NCBI RefSeq assembly: GCF_026898155.1
Contig: NZ_CP114029.1
Location: 1,805,501 to 1,869,500, forward strand
Length of the DNA stretch: 64,000 bases
Reading direction: 5' to 3'
Source of the DNA: Jiella pelagia
GTDB lineage: Bacteria > Pseudomonadota > Alphaproteobacteria > Rhizobiales > Rhizobiaceae
The position numbers and the translations under genes are program-made. Positions 48,039-57,565 of this stretch are shown here, piece after piece; position 1 is the stretch's first letter; every line of letters begins with the position of its first letter. The notes under the pieces were generated by a model. That model saw nothing but the letters and a program-made list of their open reading frames with translations, ran no database searches and had not been told where the DNA came from.

Positions 48039-50152
48039 ATGAAACCCATCATTCAGCTTCTTAACGTGCGTCGTAGCTACGATCGACCGGATGATCGCGA
48101 CAGTTCAACACGTCATGTGGTTCTCGGTGGCATTAACCTCACAATAACGCCCGGCTCGTTCACGGTTATCCGCGGAGAAAGCGGATCAGGCAAAACAACC
48201 CTGCTGCGTATCCTTGGAATGATGGATAGCGAGTACGAAGGTGTATATGAGTTCGGCGGAATTGACGTTCGGGAGAAAGCCGATTGGTGGCTCGACGAAT
48301 TGCGCTCAAACAATGTCGGCTTTATCTTCCAAGATGGTCAGCTTTTGCCGCATCTTTCTCTAAGGGCGAATGCAGAGCTGCCGCTTCGCATCAGAGCAAA
48401 AAGCCGTCGGGAGCGAGAGAACTCGAGGGGGGCGATTGAAAGCGCGGCCCCGGATTTCTTCGATCCCAAGGAGGAAATTGCATCCGGCGTGCTCGACAAA
48501 CAGCCAAAGCAAGTCTCCGGTGGGCAAAAACAGCGCGCCTCAGTGATGCGCGCTATGGCACACAAACCCAGTCTCATCTTAGCCGATGAGCCGACTGCGA
48601 GCCTTGATGAAAGTCGCAAGAAGGAGATACTCGAAACACTGCGCGATCTTACCGCACGTGGGCACACAGTCGTGGTTGTTTCGCACGACAAAATCTTCGA
48701 GACAGTCGGGCGGCAGCTCGAGATGACCGACGGGCGCCTTGTCGAACGGGCGGCAGGCCCGACAGTCAGAACTATACCGCTTGCCGTCGTGGCCCCGACA
48801 GAAGGACGCACTCTCCTATATGGTTGGCGACCACGATCGGGGCTTGAGTTCCTCGCCCGCCAAGCCTTCCGAGAGACGCTGCAGCGGCCAATTTTCATGT
48901 TTTTGGTTCTCGTCGCCCTAATCGCCGGCGTGACGCAGATCAGCGTGTTTCAGTCGATCATTACCGGATCTGAGCCTCATCGTCGATCGGGCTCTAACGT
49001 CGGGGTCACGCCTCAACAGAATAGAATTTCCGCCCAAACGTGAAGATATGCGAAAGAATATCCGGTTTCCAATCAGCGAGGAACTTGCCCAATGGCAAGG
49101 CGTCGATCGCGTCGTGCCAAGGCGGCAAACACCCGTGCGCATGACGAATAAGCGCGCGGAGGACGTAACCTATCTTGCAATGGGACTACACGATGGGGAC
49201 CCGGAGTATCAGCTTCTTGACTTCCTTGCCGGATCGACGTTCTCACCGGGCGCCACAGGATTGGAAATTATCGTCACGGCCGATTTGCTCCAGGATTTTT
49301 TTGCTACCGGAGGCCTGGCAGATGCTACGCTGAACTACGCCGACTTCCTTGACCGAAAATTAACGATGCAAGTTCCTCGCTTCGGTCCCGACGGCACAAA
49401 TCTTGGCGAGATTCCAGTGCAGCTTTCAATCAAAGGGGTGATCTATAGTGGCGAAGGTGGACGGCAGATTTACCTGCCAAACCGGACACTGGTCGTCTTC
49501 GATGAGGTAACCAAAGACCGAACCAATAGAGAGACGTTGCCTATTAACAACAATGGCTCAGAATGGGTGATAGCTCCAGCAGAACTCGAAGCACGGTCCA
49601 ATGTTCCTTGGGAGGACAAGCTCCAGGTATATGCTGTCAATGTCCGTGACGTCGTGTCGCTTATAAAAAGGATTTCAGAACACGGCTACCGGGCGCGCTC
49701 TGACATATTCAAATACAAGTGGGCGCTCGATATCCGCGACATCGCCTGGCGAATATTTGTGCCTCTACTAATACTAATCATCGGTGCGGTCGCCCTTACA
49801 ATCTTCGCCAACATATTTATCTCTTCTAAGATGCGAGAACGCGAGTTTGCACTTTGGCGCATTTTGGGAATGAGGCGCGGCGACTTAGCCCTTCTTCAGG
49901 TGTTAGCATCCATTATTGCCATCATTGTTGGGTCGTTAGCGGGTTTGGTGCTGTCATATTTCGTCGTCAGCCGATCACGAGCCTACCTCGTCGACCAGTA
50001 TCCTGACGATGGATTCAGTGAAATATTTGCGCCAATCGGCCCGTTCTTCCCGTATATTGTCGCAGGAGGCTCTATTCATCGGCATAATTGCCTCTTTGAT
50101 CCCGGCAAAAAGGGCCGCGACAGTCGATCCAGCGAAGGTTCTCCAATCATGA
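48039..50152 (+). CDS. MacB-like ABC ATPase-permease fusion, two apparent frameshifts
   Basis: The corrected protein has 703 residues from ATG 48039 (GGAG upstream). N-terminal ATPase: Walker A IRGESGSGKTTLLRILG, Q-loop FIFQDGQLLPH, signature QVSGGQKQRASVMRAMA, Walker B LILADEPTASLDE, H-loop VVVSHDK. First membrane helix at IFMFLVLVALIAGV, a periplasmic domain of about 300 residues, then three FtsX-type helices ending AKRAATVDPAKVLQS. Frame breaks at 48972-48978 (GAGCCTC) and 50066-50072 (GAGGCTC) vanish when GAGCTC is restored. MacB family members transmit mechanical force to periplasmic partners. No MacA or TolC gene is nearby. Confidence 0.85.
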
Positions 50153-51273
50153 TAAGATTTTTTAAGATCTTTGAACACGCTGTTGTCGGCTGGTTAATCA
50201 TACTTTTGTCAAGCGTCAGCGTCCACAGCCAGGAGTATAATTGCGGAAGAATTGATATCACGATGCCCCATGAATCGGAATGGGAGCTCATCATCGTGCA
50301 ACCGACAGAACCGATTATCTTAACTCCCTACGATCCTGTCTCCAACACGATCTCTGATCCTGAATATCGCGAGTACGAACCCACAAAGCGGCTGTTATTG
50401 GTTCATGATAAGCGCGCGATCGGGCTATTCGAGTACGAAGTCAGAGAGTCATACGAGTCTGCGTCGATTTCTGTAGAATATGGACGACTGTCGGAACCGC
50501 TTCCCGGTGGTCTTCGCTACTATTTAGCAGCGCACTTGTTGGCGGATGATCGGTTATCTGCAGTTTCTCGCCTCGATTGCGGTTCCGATGAACGCAACGT
50601 TTCGATCCCGCGGGCGGCGGGAGACAGCAAATCGTTTAACTCATCAATTAGCGAACTCTTGGAAGATCAAAAACTTCGGGGGTCCGAAGGTCCAATTGTT
50701 GAAGAAATGGTGGAGGCGCCGCCCAGTCCGGAAACGATAATCAAGGATGGCACGCTAATAGAAGCGCCGCATATGGGCAGGTCGAGCTCACGGAAAGCCT
50801 TGCCGCACCCGACTCCGAGGCCAATTCCTGCGGGATCACCAGATACCAAAAAGAGTGAGACGGCTGCGGAAGCGTGTGGAGTGGCGAACGGTGAGTTGCA
50901 ACGGTTCTCGCTTCGCTACGATATTCCCGAAAACCTCACAATACTGTATGCGGGTCTTTTGAAAGATATCGACATATCAAATCAACCGATCTACGATTAC
51001 CTGAGCACGTCCGGCGACTTGTTTCCAACCCATTACTTTGCGGATATTCCCCGAAGTGCACCACGTCTAATGACGCTTGACAATCTGCCAGTCAGAAACG
51101 CGTATACAGTAGAAGAGGTGTCTGGCATTTGGCCGATTGAAATGCCGACGGAAACGGTGTTGAAGCCGAGTCTCAAAGTCAACATCCACACTCCCGAAAA
51201 TGAACATAATCGTCTATGGTTCAGCGAAACTAATCGCCGAGTCCGGCATAGAAACTCTAGATGCCTTCGTTAA
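50149..51273 (+). CDS. Secreted protein of unknown function
   Basis: 374 residues from ATG 50149, overlapping the corrected MacB-like stop (ATGA). Signal peptide about 1-30 (EHAVVGWLIILLSSVSVHSQ). The N-terminal part is a strand-rich domain (DITMPHESEWELIIVQPTEP, KRLLLVHDKRAIGLFEYEV). A Pro/Ser-rich linker follows at about 200-250, then a second domain (SLRYDIPENLTILYAGLLKD). The last about 30 residues (HNRLWFSETNRRVRHRNSRC) look unnatural. If GAGTCTC at 51168-51174 hides one extra base, this ORF would continue into the next one as a 683-residue protein. Confidence 0.65.
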   Translation: MIRFFKIFEHAVVGWLIILLSSVSVHSQEYNCGRIDITMPHESEWELIIVQPTEPIILTPYDPVSNTISDPEYREYEPTKRLLLVHDKRAIGLFEYEVRESYESASISVEYGRLSEPLPGGLRYYLAAHLLADDRLSAVSRLDCGSDERNVSIPRAAGDSKSFNSSISELLEDQKLRGSEGPIVEEMVEAPPSPETIIKDGTLIEAPHMGRSSSRKALPHPTPRPIPAGSPDTKKSETAAEACGVANGELQRFSLRYDIPENLTILYAGLLKDIDISNQPIYDYLSTSGDLFPTHYFADIPRSAPRLMTLDNLPVRNAYTVEEVSGIWPIEMPTETVLKPSLKVNIHTPENEHNRLWFSETNRRVRHRNSRCLR

Positions 51274-52201
51274 CAAGTCTGGTCCTTCGTACAGTTTAAA
51301 CATCGCTTGGCACAAATTTGGCATTGTTAATCCTCAATTTTTTACGGATTTCCGGAGCTTATTCGACGTCGCAATAGAGGACTCGGCAAAAACGACGAGC
51401 TATGAAATTCTTACAGATCGGTTTACCGAGATGATGCGCGACATTCAGCAGAAGGTCGTAGATTCTCCAGCCACAATCCATCATGTATTTTTCCTGAAAG
51501 GCCCGTATCGACTTGATATTTCCGCACCGGCGGGCTTTCAGGCAATGGTGCAGGCAGTGAGCGCATCTGGCAAGGTGCCCACTCTTAACGGGGGCCGCGA
51601 TCGTTGGCTGTCGGTTCTCGCGGCCAAAGCCGCCGGCGATTCAATCTTTTATTTAAAAGCACCTCTCGAAACGCTTCGTCCTGCTGGGGAAGTCATTGAG
51701 CAAGCTGCCTCCGGGAGTCCAATTATCACTAAACCAGAGAGGCTCGGGCTTACTCTCGATCTGATCGCGTTTAGGCACTTGGAGAAGTCGCTTGATCAGA
51801 GTTTCGCAAAGCCGCAGAATGGACGCCTGAACGGTCGTGAAGTGCTGCAGAGCGACGGTCTCTTGCTGAGCCGGGACGGTTTGTCGTTACTGCTTGAGCG
51901 AATTAGCACGAGCTTAAAAAAATTGAAACGCGGCAAGTCGGTTGAGATTGATAAATATCCTCTCATAAGCAAGGATGAATTGTTTTCCTTGCCGCTCGCC
52001 GCCGTTTCCTCCACCAGAGTACTTCCTTCATGGCTTTTGGATCAAGATGTCCGAAGTGTTGAAGAAGCACGTTATGCAACTCAGGTTCAGGAGATTGAAA
52101 ACCTCAATACGTTAGTTGGCACTCTCGCCAATAAGGCCCGAGACGATATGTCATGCGCATATATCTATGTACCCACGGGATGGAATGTTCAAAATAAATA
52201 G
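51200..52201 (+). CDS. Protein of unknown function, possibly the C-terminal part of the preceding gene
   Basis: 333 residues if started at ATG 51200, but there is no ribosome-binding site and a 74-bp overlap with the preceding ORF. The sequence alternates strand and helix (MNIIVYGSAKLIAESGIETL, HHVFFLKGPYRLDISAPAGF, DRWLSVLAAKAAGDSIFYLK), reminiscent of a Rossmann/vWA-type fold without a clear MIDAS. Ends with CAYIYVPTGWNVQNK. No signal peptide, unlike its neighbours, which also favours fusion with the upstream ORF. Function not recognised. Confidence 0.6.
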   Translation: MNIIVYGSAKLIAESGIETLDAFVNKSGPSYSLNIAWHKFGIVNPQFFTDFRSLFDVAIEDSAKTTSYEILTDRFTEMMRDIQQKVVDSPATIHHVFFLKGPYRLDISAPAGFQAMVQAVSASGKVPTLNGGRDRWLSVLAAKAAGDSIFYLKAPLETLRPAGEVIEQAASGSPIITKPERLGLTLDLIAFRHLEKSLDQSFAKPQNGRLNGREVLQSDGLLLSRDGLSLLLERISTSLKKLKRGKSVEIDKYPLISKDELFSLPLAAVSSTRVLPSWLLDQDVRSVEEARYATQVQEIENLNTLVGTLANKARDDMSCAYIYVPTGWNVQNK

Positions 52202-52463
52202 ACGTGCGTGGGAAGCTGTATGGGTCAACGCGGCGCCGTCACTGATCTCTTTATCGCGAGGCCACATACATCGGTGGTGTGGAGCTGTTTGATCTTTGCG
52301 TCGCGATCACGCAAATTATAGAGTTCGACTTCTAGATTTCTGTTTTTTAGTATCTATTTCAGCAATCGACATCCATATAACGGAGCAATCACGTCGGATC
52401 TGCGTGTCAGAGGCGAATTGTTAGACTTTTTTAATCGGTAGGCCGGACCGAGGACGACGCACA

Positions 52464-53780
52464 ATGAAAGTGTTCGAACAGATGGGCTTTTTACGGTGTA
52501 GCCTGCTGATAACTGGGTTCATTGCCTGCATCACTGCAGCTGCGTCTCCCGCTGAACGCGGTTGCGAGCGTCTGCAACACAGTTGGGCGTATGCCATATC
52601 GAGCATGAATGAGACATACACCCCTGCCACAGGGGATAAGAAGTGGGTGCAACTCACCTTCGGACGGCCGTATTCAGTCGTTTCGCGCAGCAGTTCGAAT
52701 TTTGCGCTCTGCTTCCGGGGGCGAAGCGCCGAAGTTGAAAGCAGTCGGTTTAAGTTGGTAGGTGAGATTGCCGCAGTAAAAATTGCGCAACCTTCTGATA
52801 GAACAGACCGACCGTTGCTTGAATTTTGGACGGAGCTTGGTCAGGTCACGTCGTTGCTGCAAAGTGGAAATAAGCCGCGATTTCGCCCTCAGTTCCGTGT
52901 ATTTAGAAATTGGATGACTAAAGGTCCGATAAGCCTGCCAATTTTAGATACAAAAAATGTTCACGTGCCGAGGCTAGATCGATCAATCACACTCGTGCAT
53001 ACTCTCCTGCCGTTCCCAAGGCAGGTCGCCGAACAATATACGTCCCTTCAGGGTCAATTAAGTACGGAAAATGTTACGATCGGTATCGCGTTGGATGGTA
53101 GCGGCTCGACGGTCGGTTTCACTGGGTATGGTCTAACTGCCTTACGCGATGCAGCGGCAAAGCATTTTCAGAAACAAAATATCGAATATGTGGTAGTAGT
53201 TGCAGGCGGAGAGGCCAGCTTATCATCGCCCGTACGCAAGAATTCACGCGCTATCAGCAATACAAATGTGAATTTGCGTCCGGCCTCGGATTTTGGCGAG
53301 ATAGTTGACATCGGCGGCGCCTTGAATGCCCTGCGCTCTCAGATTTCCTCAATCGATACGCGCTTTATTCTTGCAGGTGGCGATGTCCAGATTGAACCGA
53401 CGGCTTTCGGGACGCAGGTTGTTGGAGTGATACAAATCACTCCGGAACTAGACGCGCAACTGGAGAATTCAGCTCGACGGGCAAGGGTTCCTTTTGCCAA
53501 TATATTTGATCAAGAGATTGATTCAGTTGGATCATTTGTTGCTAGCGTTTTCGCCCGTACACAGCAACGTTTGGGGGAGCATCTTGAGGAAATTGCAGCA
53601 CCGATGCGGGCTATAATGGTTGATGCTGGTATGTTGCCAATCGTGCCGGGCCTCGATGAAGATGGAAAGATGCGAGCAAACCTTGCGCTCGGCCGCGAGG
53701 ATGAATGGACGAGCGTGAGCGTTTGGATGGTGTTTCGCCCAGACCTCATGAGCTTGGTACGCAATGATGGAACCCGTTAG
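52464..53780 (+). CDS. Secreted vWA-like protein (vWA-2)
   Basis: 438 residues from ATG 52464. Signal peptide at about 1-28 (CSLLITGFIACITAAASPAE). The N-terminal half is a strand-rich domain. From about residue 205 a vWA-like fold opens with ENVTIGIALDGSGSTVGFTG (DGSGS MIDAS), continues EYVVVVAGGEASLSSP, DIGGALNALRSQISSIDTRF and ILAGGDVQIEP. The canonical later Thr and Asp are not obvious, so metal binding is uncertain. Paralogy with vWA-1 is at fold level only. Three bases separate it from the WG-repeat gene. Confidence 0.72.
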   Translation: MKVFEQMGFLRCSLLITGFIACITAAASPAERGCERLQHSWAYAISSMNETYTPATGDKKWVQLTFGRPYSVVSRSSSNFALCFRGRSAEVESSRFKLVGEIAAVKIAQPSDRTDRPLLEFWTELGQVTSLLQSGNKPRFRPQFRVFRNWMTKGPISLPILDTKNVHVPRLDRSITLVHTLLPFPRQVAEQYTSLQGQLSTENVTIGIALDGSGSTVGFTGYGLTALRDAAAKHFQKQNIEYVVVVAGGEASLSSPVRKNSRAISNTNVNLRPASDFGEIVDIGGALNALRSQISSIDTRFILAGGDVQIEPTAFGTQVVGVIQITPELDAQLENSARRARVPFANIFDQEIDSVGSFVASVFARTQQRLGEHLEEIAAPMRAIMVDAGMLPIVPGLDEDGKMRANLALGREDEWTSVSVWMVFRPDLMSLVRNDGTR

Positions 53781-53782
53781 AG

Positions 53783-55390
53783 ATGAAGGTTATCGTGTGT
53801 TTTACTAGTCGTTTTTGTCTATTGTGCTTGATTTTGATCTCCATGGTCGAGGAAGTGCTGCCAAACGAAGCGCCGCCTGCTTTGGCCGGATGTATATTGT
53901 CGATCCATCCGCAAGAGCGACGTGGCCCCCCCGTCGAACTGCAAATTAGAGTTCATAGGAAGCGCTTCTGGCTAGGTTTTGTTCGTGGCGGCAAAGTGAT
54001 AATCGGAGAATTGGTTGGGTTGGATCGGAGAGAACAGGAGGCGGGTTCATTTTTTGCAATGGACGTGAGAGAACCTGTGCGTTCAATCCTTTTATCACCC
54101 GCAGGGTTTCATTTCACTTTGAGGGATCGCAATCGCTATCAGACCTATCGGTTTCGACCGCCGCCATATGACATGCTTTTTGAGGACTTGCAGTCGAATT
54201 GCGACGCGATGCGAGAGCTTCATTCTCCCTTGAAAAAAGATGTTGCTTTTGATCCCACTGGGGTACAATTCATCAATTGGCTCGTCGACCTGAATACCGG
54301 GCGATCGACCATGCCGGATCAAGCCGCTCGCTTTTTCGGCGAAGATCAACGAACCGCAGTTGAGGATGCTCTGACGAAGTTATTGGGTAAACCACAGCGC
54401 GCAGTGGATTCCGAAGCTTTTCGCGCTCTCCTCTTATCGGCAGGCTTTCGCCTTCCTCCATTGTTTGATTCTGCGGAAAGTTTTGATGGTGGGTTCGCGG
54501 CCGTCAGCATCAGAGACAAGTGGGGATTAATCGGGTCGAATGGTTACTGGATTATAGAGCCGCGCTTTGACGCGCTTCGGGTTGGTGAGTCCGCGACGTT
54601 CGCTGTAAAACAAGATGCGCGCTGGGGTCTTGCCTCTCCTAAGACGGTAATCACGGAGGCAATATACGACGACGTCAGAGCGTGCAGCAATGGATTATGC
54701 GCATTTCGGCAGGGGCTAAAGTGGGGATTTCTTACTAAGTTTGGTGCGGTCGGCATCAGGCCTTCGTTCGATGATGTGCGCGACTTCAAGGGAGATTACG
54801 CCGCGGTGCGAAGCGGACAGAGATGGTTTCTCATAGATCAGGGTGGTAACTCTCAGACACCGCCTATCATTGCTCGGACCCTCAATAGTCCCGTAGAAAA
54901 TCGTCTAAGTTTCCAGCGTGAGAAGGCAGGGTTTTTCGACATCAACTCGATGGCCGTCGTCGCCGAGAATTTTGATTCTGTGAAAGAATTTTCAGAGGGT
55001 ATGGCTGCCGTCGAAATAAACGGCGTCTGGGGCTTCATTGACGCTGGCGGCAACCTGGCAATTTCCCCCCAATTTAGAGCGGCAAAGGACTTTAAGGAGA
55101 GTGCCGCTGCCGTTCAGGCGCAGTCAGGTTATTGGGGATACATAGGGCTCGATGGAAATTGGGTACTGAAGCCACAGTTCATCAGTGCCGGCGAGTTTTC
55201 AGAGGGATTGGCTTGGGTTTCCGTTAACGTCGACGCGCGACTTGGTTTCAATCGTTACGGCCTCATAAATCACGACGGCCAATTAGTGTATCCGGCGGTT
55301 TTTGAGGACGCGCTCAATTTTAGGCAAGGGCTGGCAGCGGTAAGGATTCTAAATCGATGGGGTTATCTAGATCGGCGCCGCCTCAAGTAG
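53783..55390 (+). CDS. Secreted WG-repeat protein
   Basis: 535 residues from ATG 53783, two bases after the vWA-2 stop. Signal peptide at about 1-27 (FCLLCLILISMVEEVLPNEA). The N-terminal domain is unknown. From about residue 235 there are roughly eight to nine WG (KWG repeat) units: KWGLIGSNGYWIIEPRFD, RWGLASPK, KWGFLTKFGAVGIRPSFDDV, VWGFIDAGGNLAISPQF, YWGYIGLDGNWVLKPQF, YGLINHDGQLVYPAVFEDA, RWGYLDRRR. WG repeats form solenoid or propeller-like binding surfaces. Last gene of the cluster. Confidence 0.85.
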   Translation: MKVIVCFTSRFCLLCLILISMVEEVLPNEAPPALAGCILSIHPQERRGPPVELQIRVHRKRFWLGFVRGGKVIIGELVGLDRREQEAGSFFAMDVREPVRSILLSPAGFHFTLRDRNRYQTYRFRPPPYDMLFEDLQSNCDAMRELHSPLKKDVAFDPTGVQFINWLVDLNTGRSTMPDQAARFFGEDQRTAVEDALTKLLGKPQRAVDSEAFRALLLSAGFRLPPLFDSAESFDGGFAAVSIRDKWGLIGSNGYWIIEPRFDALRVGESATFAVKQDARWGLASPKTVITEAIYDDVRACSNGLCAFRQGLKWGFLTKFGAVGIRPSFDDVRDFKGDYAAVRSGQRWFLIDQGGNSQTPPIIARTLNSPVENRLSFQREKAGFFDINSMAVVAENFDSVKEFSEGMAAVEINGVWGFIDAGGNLAISPQFRAAKDFKESAAAVQAQSGYWGYIGLDGNWVLKPQFISAGEFSEGLAWVSVNVDARLGFNRYGLINHDGQLVYPAVFEDALNFRQGLAAVRILNRWGYLDRRRLK

Positions 55391-55691
55391 TCAATCGTGC
55401 TGTCGTGCGTATGTCTAGAAGACATTATCTTGAGCCCCTAAGAAAGTGTCTGAAGCCTGATCTGGAAGAGCCATGTGGACCCCGACCACTCGTGCGAAGC
55501 ATTGACCTGCGACTGAACTGTAAGCGTCCTCCCGGTCCCACCTTCCGTTTCTCGATCTGATCGCCGAGTCTGACGGTCCAATGCGAGGATCGTTTTGTGT
55601 CTGGATTTGACCATAGGCTTGACCCTGATCGTACGCCTACGGCGGAGACCGCCTTGCGGGGTTTTAGGTTTCGCGCTTGAAAACAGTGCGT

Positions 55692-56086
55692 ATGGACAGG
55701 AATACGCACAGAGCCTTAGAGCGGCTTGAGATCGTCGAGACGGGCGGCGTCGTCGCTGGAGCGACGAGGAGAAGCTGAAGATCGTCATCGAGAGCATGGC
55801 ATGCCCGCGGCTGGTCTCGGCGACGGCCCGGCGGTACGGGATATCGCGCTCGCAACTGGCGACGTGGCGGCGGACGTTTCGAGACGCCCCAGCCGGACCG
55901 GATCTCGTGCCAACGTTTGTTCCTGCGGTGCTCGCACCGGTATCGGAGTTGCCGAGGCAAGGGAGCGTGGCGACGTCCTCTCGCATGGAGATCATCCTGA
56001 CGTGCGGGCGACGGATCGTCATCGACGCCGGTGTCGATCCCGAGGCTCTGGCGCGGGTCATCGCCGTTGTGGATCGGCGCCGATGA
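55692..56086 (+). CDS. tnpA: IS66 accessory protein TnpA, one-base deletion
   Basis: The corrected protein has 131 residues: MDRNTHRALERLEIVETGRR, then RWSDEEKLKIVIES, RRYGISRSQLATWRRTF (HTH) and RIVIDAGVDPEALARVIAVV. One base is missing at about 55733-55737, where GGGCGG stands for an expected GGGCCGG. This is not a GAGCTC site. Confidence 0.8.
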
Positions 56087-56355
56087 TCCCGGTTCCGAGC
56101 GGGGTGCGGGTCTGGCTGGCGACGGGGCATGTCGATATGCGTAAAGGCTTCCCGGGCCTGTCGCTGATGGTGCAGGAGGTGCTGAAGCGCGACCCGAACA
56201 GTGGTCATCTGTTCTGCTTTCGTGGCCGTAGAGGCGACCTTTTGAAGATCATCTGGCATGATGGCCAGGGCGCGTGCCTTTATACGAAGAGGCTTGAACG
56301 GGGGCGCTTTCTCTGGCCGTCGGTCGCGGATGGCGCGGTGACGCTATCCCCGGCG
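56083..56355 (+). pseudogene. tnpB: IS66 TnpB, 3'-truncated copy
   Basis: MIPVPSGVRVWLATGHVDMR through GAVTLSPA is the N-terminal 91 residues of TnpB (full copy at 57562). The IS481-family element enters after SPA and supplies a false C-terminus. Several residues differ from the downstream copy (NSGHLFCF versus NDGHLFVF), so the two are not recent duplicates. Confidence 0.88.
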
Positions 56356-57456
56356 TGTCCTCTTAAGCTTCTTGGCTGACGAATGACATCACGGTTTCGA
56401 CCGGCCTGCGGCCCATGTTGCGATAGCCAAGGTGCGGGCGTTCGGTGTTGTAGTGGACGAGCCAAGCGTCGAGATCGGCCTGCAGGGCCTCGACCGTTTC
56501 GTAGAATGTCTCGCGCATCGTGACGCGGAAGAACTCGTCGAGGATGGTGCCGTTGAAGCGCTCGACGAAGCCGTTGGTCTTGGGCGTCCGGACCCTTGTT
56601 CGCCTGTGCTCGATGCCGTTGAGGTCGAGGTAGAGCTCGTAGGGGTGCTTGTCGGTGCCGCAGAATTCCCGGCCGTTGTCGGTGAGGACTGCGCCGACCG
56701 GCAGGTCGAGATGGCGATAGAAGGGCAGCACCTCGTTGTGGAGCACGGCGACGGCCGCCTCAGGCTGCTTGGAGACATGCAGGAAGCCGAAGGCATAGGA
56801 GCCGTAGGTGTCGACGACGGCATGCAGGTAGACCTTGCCGATGCCCTTGAGATTGCCGACGAAGAAAGTGTCGGCCGACAGGAGTTCGCCGGGCGCCGAA
56901 CTCTCGACATGGCGCTCGCGGAAGCAGGGGTTCAGCTTCTCCAGGAACACCGCCTGCTCGGGCGTGATCGCGATCTCTCTGTCTGCATTGGCCTTTTCCA
57001 ACGCCAGCCAGCGGTCCGTGCGCGTGCCGAGATCGGCGGCATTCAGGATCTTCTGGATGGTAATGGCCGAGACGGCGATCCCTTCCAGGCGCAAGAGCGC
57101 CTCCAGCCGGTTGCAGCCATAGGCCGGATGCTCCAGCGCCAGGGCCCTGATCCGCTCCACCGTCGCCGGCGGGGTCGTCTGCGGATGGCTCTTGTGGATC
57201 GGTGGCAGGTCCTTCAGGCCCTCAAAGCCCTGCGTCTGAAAGCGCCGCTTCCATTCGTAGAAGCTGGTGCGGTCGAGACCGCGCTGCCGGCACGCCTCGG
57301 CGACGTTGCCCAATTCCTTGGCCAGGTCCAGGACGCTCAAACGATGATGCGCAACCTTCGTCGCCGCATCGCGCGGCCCTGCCTTCCTTGTTGATGACTG
57401 TCCCATGGTCCGATCCTCCTTTCCAAAAATAGCATGGAAAGAAGCTTAAGAGGACA
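56356..57456 (-). mobile_element. IS481-family insertion sequence
   Basis: Ends TGTCCTCTTAAGCTTCTT (from 56356) and its complement ending at 57456 are near-perfect inverted repeats of about 18 bp. One transposase on the minus strand. It sits exactly at the junction of two different IS66 copies. Confidence 0.88.
56363..57406 (-). CDS. IS481-family transposase
   Basis: 347 residues, frame intact. N-terminal HTH GNVAEACRQRGLDRTSFYEW and HPAYGCNRLEALLRLEGIAV, then the rve core SADTFFVGNLKGIGKVYLHA (Asp), PVGAVLTDNGREFCGTDKHP (Asp) and PKTNGFVERFNGTILDEFF (Glu), ending NTERPHLGYRNMGRRPVETV. It contains an unaltered GAGCTC at 56633-56638. Confidence 0.93.
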   Translation of the reverse strand: MGQSSTRKAGPRDAATKVAHHRLSVLDLAKELGNVAEACRQRGLDRTSFYEWKRRFQTQGFEGLKDLPPIHKSHPQTTPPATVERIRALALEHPAYGCNRLEALLRLEGIAVSAITIQKILNAADLGTRTDRWLALEKANADREIAITPEQAVFLEKLNPCFRERHVESSAPGELLSADTFFVGNLKGIGKVYLHAVVDTYGSYAFGFLHVSKQPEAAVAVLHNEVLPFYRHLDLPVGAVLTDNGREFCGTDKHPYELYLDLNGIEHRRTRVRTPKTNGFVERFNGTILDEFFRVTMRETFYETVEALQADLDAWLVHYNTERPHLGYRNMGRRPVETVMSFVSQEA

Positions 57457-57565
57457 CTCTCGCATGGAGATCATCCTGACGTGCGGGCGACGGATCGTCA
57501 TCGACGCCGGTGTCGATCCCGAGGCTCTGGCGCGGGTCATCGCCGTTGTGGATCGGCGCCGATGA
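57457..57565 (+). pseudogene. tnpA: IS66 TnpA 3' tail (second copy)
   Basis: SRMEIILTCGRRIVIDAGVD through VVDRRR and the stop at 57563-57565 duplicate the last 35 codons of the tnpA at 55692. The upstream part is replaced by the IS481 element. Confidence 0.85.

Larger units (their letters stand above)
55520..56355 (+). mobile_element. IS66-family element, 5' part
   Basis: Begins with the typical GTAAGCG terminus (55520-55526), carries tnpA and the first 91 codons of tnpB, and is cut at 56355 by the IS481-family element. The 121 bp before it (55391-55519) hold nothing recognised. Confidence 0.75.
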
